From NCBI RefSeq assembly GCF_000820125.1, contig NZ_CDBY01000083.1, positions 5,657 through 69,656 on the forward strand: DNA of 64,000 nucleotides, read 5' to 3'. A program made the translations under genes and the position numbers. The notes below the pieces were generated by a model. That model saw nothing but the letters and a program-made list of their open reading frames with translations. It searched no databases and was not told the origin of the DNA. The DNA comes from Aeromonas simiae (GTDB lineage: Bacteria; Pseudomonadota; Gammaproteobacteria; Enterobacterales; Aeromonadaceae). Shown piece after piece: positions 28,152 through 36,077 of the stretch. Each line of letters starts with the position of its first letter. Positions within the stretch are counted from its first letter, which is position 1.

Positions 28152-28178
28152 AAAAAACCCGTTGAAATTCAACGGGTT
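28152..28178 (-). terminator. Displaced original terminator of tRNA-Ser
   Basis: A 9-bp stem (28156-28164 with 28170-28178) lies next to six A (T on the minus strand), immediately downstream of the left 33-bp repeat in the tRNA direction. It fits the ancestral tRNA-Ser terminator, now cut off by the integrated element. Confidence 0.75.
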
Positions 28179-28181
28179 ATA

Positions 28182-28214
28182 TTTGGCGGTGAGGGAGGGA
28201 TTCGAACCCTCGAT
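28182..28214. repeat. Left attachment repeat (33 bp)
   Basis: Identical to 32953-32985. It contains the CCA end, T-arm and acceptor 3' strand of tRNA-Ser, without the rest of the tRNA, so it is the displaced original 3' end. Confidence 0.93.
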
Positions 28215-28319
28215 TCTCACCAACCTTCAGTAACTCACTGATTTCATTACAGTGATGCACCTTGAGTTCTTCGCTGTTGTACCAAAGTTTTGTACCGACG
28301 ACAGTGAACTACTAGAAAT

Positions 28320-28958
28320 TTATCTGCCAAATGTGCGAATGTCAAACTCTGGGGCAAATGCACACGCAACTGACTCAGGAGAAACACCATCATTAAAGGC
28401 TCTTCTGAGAGGTTTATGATCAATAAAATCTATGATACTTTTTCCGTTCTCATCTGTCGATATTTGAGGGTTTAACTCACAACATTTATCTACAAATGCA
28501 ACATACCATTCCCCCCAAGAGTTATATTCCTTGGAAATAGCAGAATCCATCGTGGCAATATATTGTTCAAATGAGTGTTTTATCTTGGTGATAAATGCTT
28601 TATCCAAGTCGGTGAATGGATACAAGATCCCATTCTCAGTCAGCTCATCAAGTAAAGAGCTGAGACAAAGACAAAGTAATTCAATTAGTTGCTGATTGGT
28701 TCCGTCCTCTTGCCCTGTCTCGATAACAGAGTACAAAGCGCTGGCAACAACAGCATATTTATGAGGCCTTTGACCAAACTTTCCATCATAAATATCAGGA
28801 GCTGACTCCCATACTCGTTCAATCAAAGCACGAGATAGAGGTTCAACATTTTTTTCTGGAATAAGCCTAAATTTATTACACCTATTCATTAATTGAAATA
28901 AAGCCTCACTTGCTTCAGATTTCTTAAAGACAGACTTTGTTCGAGTAAAGAATCCCAT
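28320..28958 (-). CDS. unknown 212-aa cargo protein of the tRNA-Ser element
   Basis: A soluble, probably helical protein with no signal peptide, membrane span or motif I recognise. It begins MGFFTRTKSVFKKSE, has a leucine- and cysteine-rich segment (LLCLCLSSLLDELTENG) near the middle and ends DIRTFGR. The gene is strikingly AT-rich (about 40% G+C by eye) beside neighbours near 60%, so it was recently acquired. It follows the serine recombinase gene by 10 bases on the same strand and may be co-transcribed with it. A cargo role such as phage defence is possible from position alone; nothing in the sequence proves it. Confidence 0.75.
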   Translation of the reverse strand: MGFFTRTKSVFKKSEASEALFQLMNRCNKFRLIPEKNVEPLSRALIERVWESAPDIYDGKFGQRPHKYAVVASALYSVIETGQEDGTNQQLIELLCLCLSSLLDELTENGILYPFTDLDKAFITKIKHSFEQYIATMDSAISKEYNSWGEWYVAFVDKCCELNPQISTDENGKSIIDFIDHKPLRRAFNDGVSPESVACAFAPEFDIRTFGR

Positions 28959-28968
28959 ATCCCCCCAC

Positions 28969-29520
28969 CTACGCTTCTAACGTCTTCGCCAATATCCGAT
29001 GAACACTAGACAAGCTAACACCAGCCCGACGAGCAATTTCAGCCTTAGAAATACCACAACTGGCCAGTGTTTGTATCTCTTTTGCTTTCATCATCGCCGT
29101 TGGCTTCCGGCCCTTGTAGACCCCTTTGGCCTTCGCCAAGGCGATCCCTTCCGCCTGACGCTCCAGCATGATTTCCCGCTCGAACGTGGCGATGGCTCCG
29201 ATCATCGTCAGCATCAGCTTGCCTGTCGGAGTGGCCGTGTCGATGCCCAGATTCTGGATCTGTAATGTTACCCCTTTGGCGTGTAGTTGGTCTGTGATCT
29301 CCAGCAAGTGACGGGTGTTCCGGGCCAGACGATCCAGCTTGGTCACTTTTAGCACGTCTCCAGAGCGGGCAAATTCGAGCATTGCCTGTAGTTGCGGCCT
29401 ATCCGTCTTGCTACCGCTGACCTTCTCCTGAAAAACTTTTTCACACTCCGCCAGAGCTGTCAGTTGCTGCTCCAGCGATTGCCCCGTGGTCGAGACACGG
29501 GCATACCCGATGATTGCCAT
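28969..29520 (-). CDS. serine recombinase (resolvase/invertase family)
   Basis: The 183-aa protein has the small serine recombinase catalytic domain: IIGYARVSTTGQS with nucleophile Ser10, then KLDRLARNTRHLLE with catalytic arginines, and IGAIATFEREIMLERQAEGI for the E helix. A C-terminal helix-turn-helix follows (ISKAEIARRAGVSLSSVHRIL). Such enzymes resolve cointegrates or invert DNA. Its presence beside a tyrosine integrase in a 4.8-kb element suggests a second recombination function. A 12-bp inverted repeat lies upstream. Confidence 0.92.
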   Translation of the reverse strand: MAIIGYARVSTTGQSLEQQLTALAECEKVFQEKVSGSKTDRPQLQAMLEFARSGDVLKVTKLDRLARNTRHLLEITDQLHAKGVTLQIQNLGIDTATPTGKLMLTMIGAIATFEREIMLERQAEGIALAKAKGVYKGRKPTAMMKAKEIQTLASCGISKAEIARRAGVSLSSVHRILAKTLEA

Positions 29521-29580
29521 GATGGCCTCCCAATAGGCTCAAGACCTTGCAAGAAAAACGTGTCAAAACTCGAAAACCAA

Positions 29581-29626
29581 CCCGTGTGACAGGGGTTGCC
29601 GGGGGGCTTCCGGTCTGTCACACGGG
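29581..29626. repeat. 12-bp inverted repeat upstream of the serine recombinase gene
   Basis: Perfect arms at 29581-29592 and 29615-29626 are separated by 22 bases. It may be a recombinase binding site, an operator, or the terminator of the 45-codon gene, because the minus-strand sequence after it is T-rich. Confidence 0.75.
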
Positions 29627-29632
29627 CATGGT

Positions 29633-29770
29633 CTATTGAGTGTCCGGCTCCTTCGGCGGGGGCTGTGGTGTCTGCATCGAGTTGACGGCCTCCTTGATGA
29701 GGACGCCCAAGGCTGCCAGCAGTGCCGCCTCCAACGCTTTCAGTAACGGGTTTCCTTGCTGCTCATTCAT
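29633..29770 (-). CDS. small hydrophobic protein, 45 aa
   Basis: The ORF encodes MNEQQGNPLLKALEAALL and continues into a hydrophobic helix ending near IKEAV, followed by a proline-rich tail (PQPPPKEPD). AAGGAG stands 8 bases before the ATG, an unusually good site. A 19-codon ORF ends on its start in an ATGA overlap. It could be a small membrane-associated protein. I know no family for it. Confidence 0.6.
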   Translation of the reverse strand: MNEQQGNPLLKALEAALLAALGVLIKEAVNSMQTPQPPPKEPDTQ

Positions 29771-29826
29771 ACGCCTTCTCCTTGCTGGATGGCTCCCGAC
29801 AAGGGGCCAGATGTGATGTATTCCAT
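29767..29826 (-). CDS. possible 19-aa ORF coupled to the 45-aa gene
   Basis: The 19-codon frame (MEYITSGPLSGAIQQGEGV) has AGGAG just upstream of its ATG and overlaps the next gene by ATGA. It could be a leader peptide or a short gene remnant. Support is only the ribosome binding site and the overlap. Confidence 0.35.
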   Translation of the reverse strand: MEYITSGPLSGAIQQGEGV

Positions 29827-30182
29827 GGGGTTCTCCTATGGTGCTGATCTCTATCTGGCTTATACCGGCGTTGGGTCTGAATGTTGCCTGCTCGTTTTCC
29901 TTGTGCTGGTGGGGTTTGGGATTGTTTTTTCAGGGCCCCCAACGAGGCGGGATCGTTGCTATCTTCTCGGAATCTCTCCTTCGGGTGGCTGGTAAGCTCC
30001 CGTCTCGGGTCGTACTAGTAAAAGAAAGAGGTGTGAACTACGGCCTGGAACACCGACACAGTAGACACACAGATGACGAATCCCTCTTGCTCTCTACATT
30101 CCTTCATGTGTGCGACCCCGAATGGAGCCACACACATGTTGAACAATGTGTGTGCCACTGACACACCAAGCGGCACTAACTA
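29827..30182. other. Repeat-rich non-coding stretch inside the element
   Basis: About 356 bases without a supported gene. The right half carries clustered CA/TG-rich repeats, including a 9-bp inverted repeat at 30129-30137 and 30146-30154 close to the stop of the 301-aa gene. These could be a terminator, protein-binding sites or recombination sites. Confidence 0.5.
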
Positions 30183-31088
30183 TCAGAGATAGAAGCGATA
30201 GAATGCCTGTTTGCCGGTGTGCTTTGACTTAACCCGCAACCCAAGCCGTTTGGCAATCCGCTTCAGGTCGCGTAGTGGCTGCACCGGATAGAGCAGATAT
30301 CCGGCTGCGTCACAGGTATAACCAAGCTGGGCAGACTTTCGCGTGATGTCGATGTACTTTTCCCCCCGTCGCCAAACCATCAGCTTCAGAAGCCGTTGCA
30401 GGTACTCTTCGACACTGATGATCTCCTGTTCAATCCGGCAGATTGCGGCCCAGACTTCCTGCTCCTCGTGACGCACCCTGATTGGCTTCAGGCCGGTAGC
30501 CTGCTCGATATGTATATCACGTTGCTGATCACGCAAGCGGTTGGCGGGCTCTTGGTGATAGGCTTCATCAAACTCAATCAGGTACTGCTCCCAACCCCCC
30601 ATGGCTCTGCAACTCGAAGAGTCTGGCCCGAAGATACTCAGGCCAACCGAGAAATCGACTCGATAGGGAGCACAAACGTATTGGGGCTGAACTGTCGTCC
30701 AGACATCACGCTGCCTGAACTCGTTAAGCAGCGGCAGCAAATAGACGAGGTAGAAGGCCGCCTCGAACCGGCTCATTCCCTCCATGCGAGGAAGAGATTC
30801 ACCTGTGACGCGTTCAATCTCCACGATCAGCTCGACGTTGAGATAGGAACGAGGGCCATAGGTCAGGATCGCGAGGGCCTGCTGAGGTGTCCATGAACCA
30901 AGTCCATCATCGGGTTTGGGGATCTCTAACCAATCAAGTTCAGGAATATCAATGAGGCTAAGGAACGCTTGCTGTACGTATTGCTCATGCTCGCCATCAA
31001 ATCCGGGGACGAGGTCCAGCACACGGTAAGGACACAACAAGTCATTCCGTCCCGGCTCTTGCAGTAGGTTGTCTAGTGTCAGCTTCAT
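30183..31088 (-). CDS. unknown 301-aa protein coupled to the integrase
   Basis: A soluble protein with acidic, aromatic-rich stretches (ELDWLEIPKPDDGLGSW) and a basic C-terminal third (RRGEKYIDITRKSAQLGY, then LKRIAKRLGLRVKSKHTGKQ). The C-terminus might bind DNA, but I see no canonical helix-turn-helix. Its ATG overlaps the integrase stop in a 4-base ATGA, so translation is probably coupled and the product may act with the integrase, for example as a directionality or accessory factor. That role is inferred from position. I do not recognise the family. Confidence 0.75.
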   Translation of the reverse strand: MKLTLDNLLQEPGRNDLLCPYRVLDLVPGFDGEHEQYVQQAFLSLIDIPELDWLEIPKPDDGLGSWTPQQALAILTYGPRSYLNVELIVEIERVTGESLPRMEGMSRFEAAFYLVYLLPLLNEFRQRDVWTTVQPQYVCAPYRVDFSVGLSIFGPDSSSCRAMGGWEQYLIEFDEAYHQEPANRLRDQQRDIHIEQATGLKPIRVRHEEQEVWAAICRIEQEIISVEEYLQRLLKLMVWRRGEKYIDITRKSAQLGYTCDAAGYLLYPVQPLRDLKRIAKRLGLRVKSKHTGKQAFYRFYL

Positions 31089-32827
31089 GATTGCACCTCC
31101 GCTGCTGCTACGGAGCCTTCAATGACACCAAGGGGCTGCCATACAGGCACCGGCCATCGGGGCATCTGGCAGATGGCCTCATGTAACTGTCTGAACGAGC
31201 CGTAACGTCTGCCCACGTTGGAGCCTTGCGAGTGGCCGGTGATGGCGTTTTGCAAATCTTCCCGGATACCCAACTCCCGCATGTGGGTAATGAAGGTATG
31301 CCGGAAGGCGTGTATCGGGGAGATGGAGCCCGCCTTGAGTTCCAAGATCTGACTGATCTGCTTCCTGAGCCACTTGCCCAAATCGACGCTGTAGCGCCCA
31401 CCAGACTGGCTTGGGACCAACTCGGGGAACAACGGGCCTGCTGCGCTTCGGCTCGCCAAGAAACGTTCAAAGCCAAGCTCCAACAGATGTGGATGGAGCG
31501 GCACCTCCCTCTCTTTTCCAGTCTTGACCGACTGTGATTCGTCCCAGTCTCGGATATGGATGACCCATTGACCGTTTTTCTGCTCGACATCACGCCGGAA
31601 CAGTTGGCAGACCTCCTCCGAACGAGCCCCGGTATAGGCCAGCAGCACGGGTACCCAGTAGATCGCCTCGCCAAATTGGGCTCGTTGCGGGCGGATGTTG
31701 CCGGTAAACAGGCCGCTACCAAACAGGGTATTCATCTCGGCATCGCTAAACTCGGGAGCCCGGTCACGGGTCGCTTTAGGCACTTCGATCTTGACCCCAT
31801 GGCAGGGATTGTCGGGGATCAGGGCATCCCCATGTGCCCGCTCCAGTATGCCGGAAAGCAGACGGATGATCCCCTTCACCCGTGCCAAGGAGATGGTCGG
31901 CAAGCCCTTCTGCTGAGCCTTGGCAACCTGTTCTCTGAAAGGCAGTTGCTCAATCTCTTGATTGGGCCGATAAGGGGTCAACATGAGCAAGTTACGGAAC
32001 TCGATACACAGCGGCTTGGTGATACGGTTGAGCGGTAGATCGCCGAACGCCTCGATAAACCGGCGGACAACTGACTCCCGCTCACGTCGCCACGTCTTAG
32101 CCCCCTTGGGGTTAACCTTGCCCTGCTCATCGGCCAGCGTCTTGAAAAATGCACTGAGGCGGAGGGCATCTGGTTCAGAGGGGGCTGTCGTACCTGTCGC
32201 TGAGGGGAAAAGAGGGGCGATGGGTAAGCTCTTGGGCCTTTCGTCTATCTGATGCTGGATGTTCTTGAAGGAGGACTTGCAGATCGATACACAATGATCG
32301 GCTAGTAGCATGCACAGCTTGGTATAAAGGGGGTCATCAGAAGCCAGCTCAACCTGAGCCAGAGCTAAGCATTCCTGTGCAAACTCACGCATAGCCACAC
32401 ATAGACGCTTGGGGTTAATCGAGCTTAACGCATCCCCATAAAACTCCCCGTGTGAGCTGAAGTGCCGGGCGGCCGAGTCATCCTCATACTCACAAAGTAC
32501 ATAGCGAGCAAGGATGTCGGGGTCTCCCAAGCGTAATTCTTCTCGTTCACGCCAAGCTTCGGCGAAGCTGCGGATTTGGGAGAAGGTGAGAGCTACCTTG
32601 CTCTCCTGCTGTGCCTTGAGGCTCCGTGCATTTGCCAAGATAGCGTGAAACTCTTTCTGAACCAGAAATGCCCTGGACTTGGCTTCCTGCGGGTCTTTGG
32701 TGTCTAGGGAACGCTTAAGCTCGCCCTTATTGCCTTCAACGAAGGGGCGAAGTGCTGGCGGGATGACTTGACGGATCTTGTAGACCCCCGTCTTCGGGTC
32801 TTTTTTGGGGTTCGGCATAATGGCCAT
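31085..32827 (-). CDS. tyrosine site-specific integrase
   Basis: A 580-aa phage-type integrase, long for the family, with an extended N-terminal region (about 230 aa), a SAM-like core-binding domain (about 230-350) and a C-terminal catalytic domain. The full catalytic set is visible: Arg402 (TGARSEEV), a Lys in the TGKEREVPL hairpin, His506 and Arg509 (HAFRH), His532 (GHSQG) and Tyr542 (GRRYGS). The start at 32827 has AAGGTGG upstream; the ATG at 32872 has nothing comparable. It should integrate and excise the element at tRNA-Ser. A TTGTACC motif lies just upstream of its start. Confidence 0.93.
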   Translation of the reverse strand: MAIMPNPKKDPKTGVYKIRQVIPPALRPFVEGNKGELKRSLDTKDPQEAKSRAFLVQKEFHAILANARSLKAQQESKVALTFSQIRSFAEAWREREELRLGDPDILARYVLCEYEDDSAARHFSSHGEFYGDALSSINPKRLCVAMREFAQECLALAQVELASDDPLYTKLCMLLADHCVSICKSSFKNIQHQIDERPKSLPIAPLFPSATGTTAPSEPDALRLSAFFKTLADEQGKVNPKGAKTWRRERESVVRRFIEAFGDLPLNRITKPLCIEFRNLLMLTPYRPNQEIEQLPFREQVAKAQQKGLPTISLARVKGIIRLLSGILERAHGDALIPDNPCHGVKIEVPKATRDRAPEFSDAEMNTLFGSGLFTGNIRPQRAQFGEAIYWVPVLLAYTGARSEEVCQLFRRDVEQKNGQWVIHIRDWDESQSVKTGKEREVPLHPHLLELGFERFLASRSAAGPLFPELVPSQSGGRYSVDLGKWLRKQISQILELKAGSISPIHAFRHTFITHMRELGIREDLQNAITGHSQGSNVGRRYGSFRQLHEAICQMPRWPVPVWQPLGVIEGSVAAAEVQS

Positions 32828-32919
32828 TTTGTACCACCTTTCTGGCCCTCCTGACAAAGTGACAGGGGGCAAAGTGTGAACGAAACACCACTAAAACCAG
32901 CAAGTTACTGACGCAAAAG

Positions 32920-32947
32920 AAAAACCCCAACCATCAAGGTCGGGGTT
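32920..32947 (-). terminator. Element-supplied terminator for tRNA-Ser
   Basis: A 10-bp stem (32923-32932 with 32938-32947, one G-U pair on the minus strand) is followed by a T-run in the tRNA direction. It lies just past the tRNA 3' end and replaces the terminator moved to 28152-28178. Confidence 0.75.
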
Positions 32948-32952
32948 TACTG

Positions 32953-32985
32953 TTTGGCGGTGAGGGAGGGATTCGAACCCTCGAT
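32953..32985. repeat. Right attachment repeat (33 bp) within tRNA-Ser
   Basis: An identical copy of 28182-28214. It covers the 3' part of the intact tRNA-Ser gene and two bases beyond the CCA, and was presumably supplied by the element on integration. Confidence 0.93.
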
Positions 32986-33042
32986 ACGTTGCCGTATACA
33001 CACTTTCCAGGCGTGCTCCTTCAGCCACTCGGACACCTCACC
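32955..33042 (-). tRNA. tRNA-Ser (GGA)
   Basis: The 88-base gene encodes CCA and folds as a class II tRNA with a long variable arm. The acceptor GGTGAGG pairs with CCTCACC before GCCA. The anticodon loop reads CTGGAAA, giving anticodon GGA, which reads UCC/UCU. The T-loop TTCGAAT is present. The 3' 31 bases belong to the attachment repeat. Confidence 0.96.
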
Positions 33043-33108
33043 AAATTGTCGGTTGTTGTTATCGTGGTCAATCTCCACGGCACCGCGCTGTGCGTCGGAA
33101 CGGGGCGT

Positions 33109-33137
33109 AATGTAGGGGATGAGAGAGGTGGGGTCAA
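33109..33137 (-). promoter_or_regulatory. Promoter of tRNA-Ser
   Basis: On the minus strand TTGACC and TACATT are separated by 17 bases, followed by a GC-rich discriminator typical of stringently controlled stable-RNA promoters. Confidence 0.8.
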
Positions 33138-33207
33138 CACAATTTTGCCCTTAATGGCCCGTTCGCTCAAAAACCATGCCATCTGGGCAAAAACCCCACA
33201 TCCTTGA

Positions 33208-34923
33208 TTACTCTCCGCCCAGCAGCGCCTCTTCCAGCGTCGGGTAAAAAGAGAGCTTGCCCGGTACCGGGTGCACCTTGGCCCGCGCCATGGTCTTGAG
33301 CGGCTGGAACTGCAACTCGGCCACCCGCAGCTCAACCCCTTGCTTGGCCAGCTGCTTTTCAAACTGCAGGAAGGCAGACAACCCACCGGCATCGAGCACA
33401 GTGACCGCCTCCATCTGCAACACCAGCACCTGATGCCCCTCAATCAGGCTCATCAGCTCACCGAACACCCGCTCGGCGGCGGCAAAGAAGAGCGGCCCGT
33501 TGATCTTATACAGCAAGGCCCCTTCCGGCACGGCATGGGCGTGGCGACGATCATCGGTCAGGTTGTGCAAGCGGGTCATCTTGGCCACTTCACGCATAAA
33601 CAGCAGCGAAGCCAGGATCACGCCGAAGGTGATGGCAATGACCATGTCGAAGATAACGGTCAGCGACAGGCATACCAGCAGCACCAGCACATCGGAGCGC
33701 GGGGCGCGGCGGATGAGATCAAATGCCTTATGTGCCTCGCTCATGTTCCATGCCACCAGCAGCAGCAGCGCCGCCATGGCCGAAAGCGGCAACCAGGAGA
33801 GCCAGGGTGCCAGCACCAAGATGGCCGCCAGCACCACCAGGGCATGGATAACACCTGAGATGGGCGAGGTGGCACCGGCACGCACGTTGGCGGCTGAGCG
33901 CGCAATCGCCGCGGTGGCGGTGATCCCCCCAAAGAAGGGCGCCATGATATTGCCTATCCCCTGCCCCACCAGCTCGGCATTGGAGCTGTGTTTACGACCG
34001 GTCATGCCATCGAGCACCACGGCGCACAGCAGCGACTCGATGGCCCCCAGCATGGCCATGGAGAAGGCGGCCGGCAGCAAGCGCTCCAGCGTGGCAAGAT
34101 TCCACACCACAGGCTGACCATCTGGCCCCGGCAGTGACCAAGGCAGGATCAGCTCGGGCGCGATCGGCGGAATCCCGCTGCCCTGGGCGCCATTGGCCAG
34201 GGTGTAGTGAAACTTGGAGCCAATGGTCGCGACATCAACCCCGGCCAGATGCAGGCCATAGCCAAGCCCCACCCCCACCAGCACGGCAGGCAGATGGCCC
34301 GGCACCGGCAGTTTGAGGCGCGGCCACAGCAGCAGCACCAGGAGCGTGACCACGCCGACCAGGGTGTCTCCCCACTGCCAAGTGGGTAAGGCATGGGCCA
34401 GCGCCTCCACCTTACCCAGGTAGGTTTCGGGCATATCGGCCACACTCAGGCCAAAGAAATCCTTGATCTGCAACGTGGCGATGACAATCGCAATCCCGCC
34501 GGTAAACCCTAAGGTCACCGAGTTGGGAATGTATTCGATGAGACGACCAAGACGCGCCACCCCCATCAGCACCAGGAAGATGCCGGAGATAAGCGTGGCC
34601 ATGAGCAGGCCGGAGAGGCCAAACTGCTGGGCTACCGGGTAGAGGATCACCACGAAGGCGGCGGTCGGTCCCGAGATGGAGAAACGCGAACCACCGGTCA
34701 ACGCGATCACCACCCCTGCGACGATCGCGGTGTAAAGACCATGTTGAGGTGGAACGCCACTGGCAATAGCCAGTGCCATGGCCAGCGGAATGGCGATGAT
34801 GCCGACGGTAATACCCGCCACCACATCACGCCCCAGGCGGGTCAAACTATAAGGTTCATTAAAACAGGCTTGGCGCAGGGCAACACCTAGCCTCACACTC
34901 TGTAGCTGTGCTTGATTGTGCAT
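33208..34923 (-). CDS. dauA: SulP family C4-dicarboxylate transporter DauA
   Basis: The 571-aa transporter aligns by eye with E. coli DauA (YchM, 559 aa) along its whole length: [82 protein letters not shown]-terminal STAS domain spans about residues 440-560 (LDAGGLSAF). DauA carries succinate and aspartate at acidic pH and modulates other dicarboxylate uptake in E. coli. The start at 34923 gives the expected N-terminus; the longer frame to 35064 is unlikely. Confidence 0.93.
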   Translation of the reverse strand: MHNQAQLQSVRLGVALRQACFNEPYSLTRLGRDVVAGITVGIIAIPLAMALAIASGVPPQHGLYTAIVAGVVIALTGGSRFSISGPTAAFVVILYPVAQQFGLSGLLMATLISGIFLVLMGVARLGRLIEYIPNSVTLGFTGGIAIVIATLQIKDFFGLSVADMPETYLGKVEALAHALPTWQWGDTLVGVVTLLVLLLWPRLKLPVPGHLPAVLVGVGLGYGLHLAGVDVATIGSKFHYTLANGAQGSGIPPIAPELILPWSLPGPDGQPVVWNLATLERLLPAAFSMAMLGAIESLLCAVVLDGMTGRKHSSNAELVGQGIGNIMAPFFGGITATAAIARSAANVRAGATSPISGVIHALVVLAAILVLAPWLSWLPLSAMAALLLLVAWNMSEAHKAFDLIRRAPRSDVLVLLVCLSLTVIFDMVIAITFGVILASLLFMREVAKMTRLHNLTDDRRHAHAVPEGALLYKINGPLFFAAAERVFGELMSLIEGHQVLVLQMEAVTVLDAGGLSAFLQFEKQLAKQGVELRVAELQFQPLKTMARAKVHPVPGKLSFYPTLEEALLGGE

Positions 34924-35276
34924 CGACGTGAAATACCAGAAGAGAACAATACACCGGTCAGTACCGGTACCCGAATCATCAGGGCGTCGGCAGCAGGGTC
35001 GGCGCGACGATGGAATGGTTGCACCATACGCCGATTCCCCTTCATTGGCGAGGATCGGGATCAAGTTACCGCTCTTTCCCGCCTCTTCTCCCCCTTTTCA
35101 TGGCGAAATACGCATTTCTCTCGTTTTATTCCTCTCCAGCTTGGCGCTTTAGGGGGTTTGCTTATTTAAGCCTCTGATTGTATTGAAAATGCTCACATAA
35201 TAGCGCCATTTCCCCAGCGCCTTGACAGCCAGCGTCCCCCTCATTATTATGCCGTCCGTCTTGTGAGAGACGTGAT
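34924..35276. other. Divergent region between dauA and tRNA-Asn genes
   Basis: About 350 bases without a gene. The right end holds the tRNA promoter (35222-35250). The dauA promoter should be in the left part, but I cannot pick a convincing pair. Confidence 0.6.
35222..35250 (+). promoter_or_regulatory. Promoter of the tandem tRNA-Asn genes
   Basis: A perfect -35 TTGACA and a TATTAT -10 are separated by 17 bases, followed by a GC-rich discriminator (GCCGTCC), the pattern of growth-rate and stringently controlled stable-RNA promoters. Confidence 0.9.
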
Positions 35277-35352
35277 TCCTCCATAGTTCAGTCGGTAGAA
35301 CGGCGGACTGTTAATCCGTATGTCACTGGTTCGAGTCCAGTTGGAGGAGCCA
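35277..35352 (+). tRNA. tRNA-Asn (GTT), first copy
   Basis: A 76-base gene with CCA encoded and almost identical to E. coli tRNA-Asn. The anticodon loop ACTGTTAAT gives GTT, with T-arm CTGGTTCGAGTCCAG. It differs from the second copy in the acceptor and T-stem bases. Confidence 0.97.
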
Positions 35353-35354
35353 AT

Positions 35355-35430
35355 TCCCTCGTAGTTCAGTCGGTAGAACGGCGGACTGTTAATCCGTATG
35401 TCACAGGTTCAAGTCCTGTCGAGGGAGCCA
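35355..35430 (+). tRNA. tRNA-Asn (GTT), second copy
   Basis: A 76-base gene starting only two bases after the first copy. The D-arm and anticodon arm are identical to the first copy. The acceptor stem is TCCCTCG/CGAGGGA with compensatory changes, so both should be functional. Confidence 0.97.
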
Positions 35431-35436
35431 CATTCT

Positions 35437-35464
35437 AAAGCCCAGCCTTTTGGCTGGGCTTTTT
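35437..35464 (+). terminator. Terminator of the tRNA-Asn transcript
   Basis: An 11-bp stem starting at 35437 with a TTTT loop ends in a T-run, six bases after the second tRNA. Confidence 0.92.
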
Positions 35465-36077
35465 CGTATCGATCTCTTCACCAGTTTCCCAATGAAGTGA
35501 CTCCCCCACTGGTACTCTCGAAACCCAGTGCTGACAAGCCGGCAAATCGGCGCATCGCAAAGTTCACCTGTCTGCTCCCGAGGAGCTGATGGGAATAACC
35601 CATCATCGCTCAGCCAGCACATCTTGCCATTGGTTGCGAAGGCCCCTTGCAGCTGAACCGCAGTGGGCCATGCAGAGGCATGGTAAGGGGGTATCGAAGG
35701 TGACCTGCCCAACATTAGGGAGCGGATCGATAGCGGTGGGACTTTGCCGCCAGAAGGCTTGCCGAGCACACTCGCGGCCTCAGAGATCAGAGAAGGTTGG
35801 AGAATGTCATCATGCTTGCTGATGGTGATCACCGCTCAGCTTGCTGACCTTGCGGGCACAGCTGGCCTTTTCGCGAACGCCAGCCGGCTAGGTTTAAGGT
35901 GCGATGTGCCCATCACTGACCATACCGCTGCCTCGGATAACACGGTAGAGGGAGCGTACTATCCGATTTGAAGCGGCATGACCACACCATTTCGTGGGCA
36001 ACCGTCAGGTGAATGCTATCTCGCTACAAGCCGCGTATTACATCAGGGCCATACGCGGCATCAGCGCGCGGGGACTG
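35465..36077. other. Gene-poor stretch after tRNA-Asn
   Basis: About 610 bases where I support no gene. A 143-codon minus-strand frame runs into the tRNA complement and is rejected. The region could be a decayed island remnant, as tRNA-Asn genes are common integration sites, but no repeat of the tRNA 3' end was found here. Confidence 0.5.

Larger units (their letters stand above)
28182..32985. mobile_element. Integrative element in tRNA-Ser(GGA), about 4.8 kb
   Basis: A 33-bp perfect direct repeat of the tRNA-Ser 3' end bounds the segment. The intact tRNA is at the right end and the orphan 3' fragment at the left. The integrase gene reads away from the reconstituted tRNA, with its start 126 bases from the right repeat. 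Content from right to left: tyrosine integrase, coupled 301-aa protein, repeat-rich gap, 19- and 45-codon ORFs, long inverted repeat, serine recombinase, AT-rich 212-aa gene. No replication, conjugation or phage structural genes are present. It may be a minimal integrative or satellite-like island. Confidence 0.9.

Noticed and set aside
29838..30161. 107-codon + strand frame with a hydrophobic N-terminus inside the element
   Set aside because: It has no ribosome binding site and overlaps repeats. The opposite strand carries better-supported small ORFs.
35401..35832. 143-codon minus-strand frame ending WLPRQDLNL
   Set aside because: The C-terminus is the complement of the tRNA-Asn T-arm and 3' end, a well-known spurious ORF. 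No ribosome binding site was seen.
35277..36077. An integrated element at tRNA-Asn
   Set aside because: No second copy of the tRNA-Asn 3' end and no integrase were found in the following strip; only the lack of genes is suggestive.
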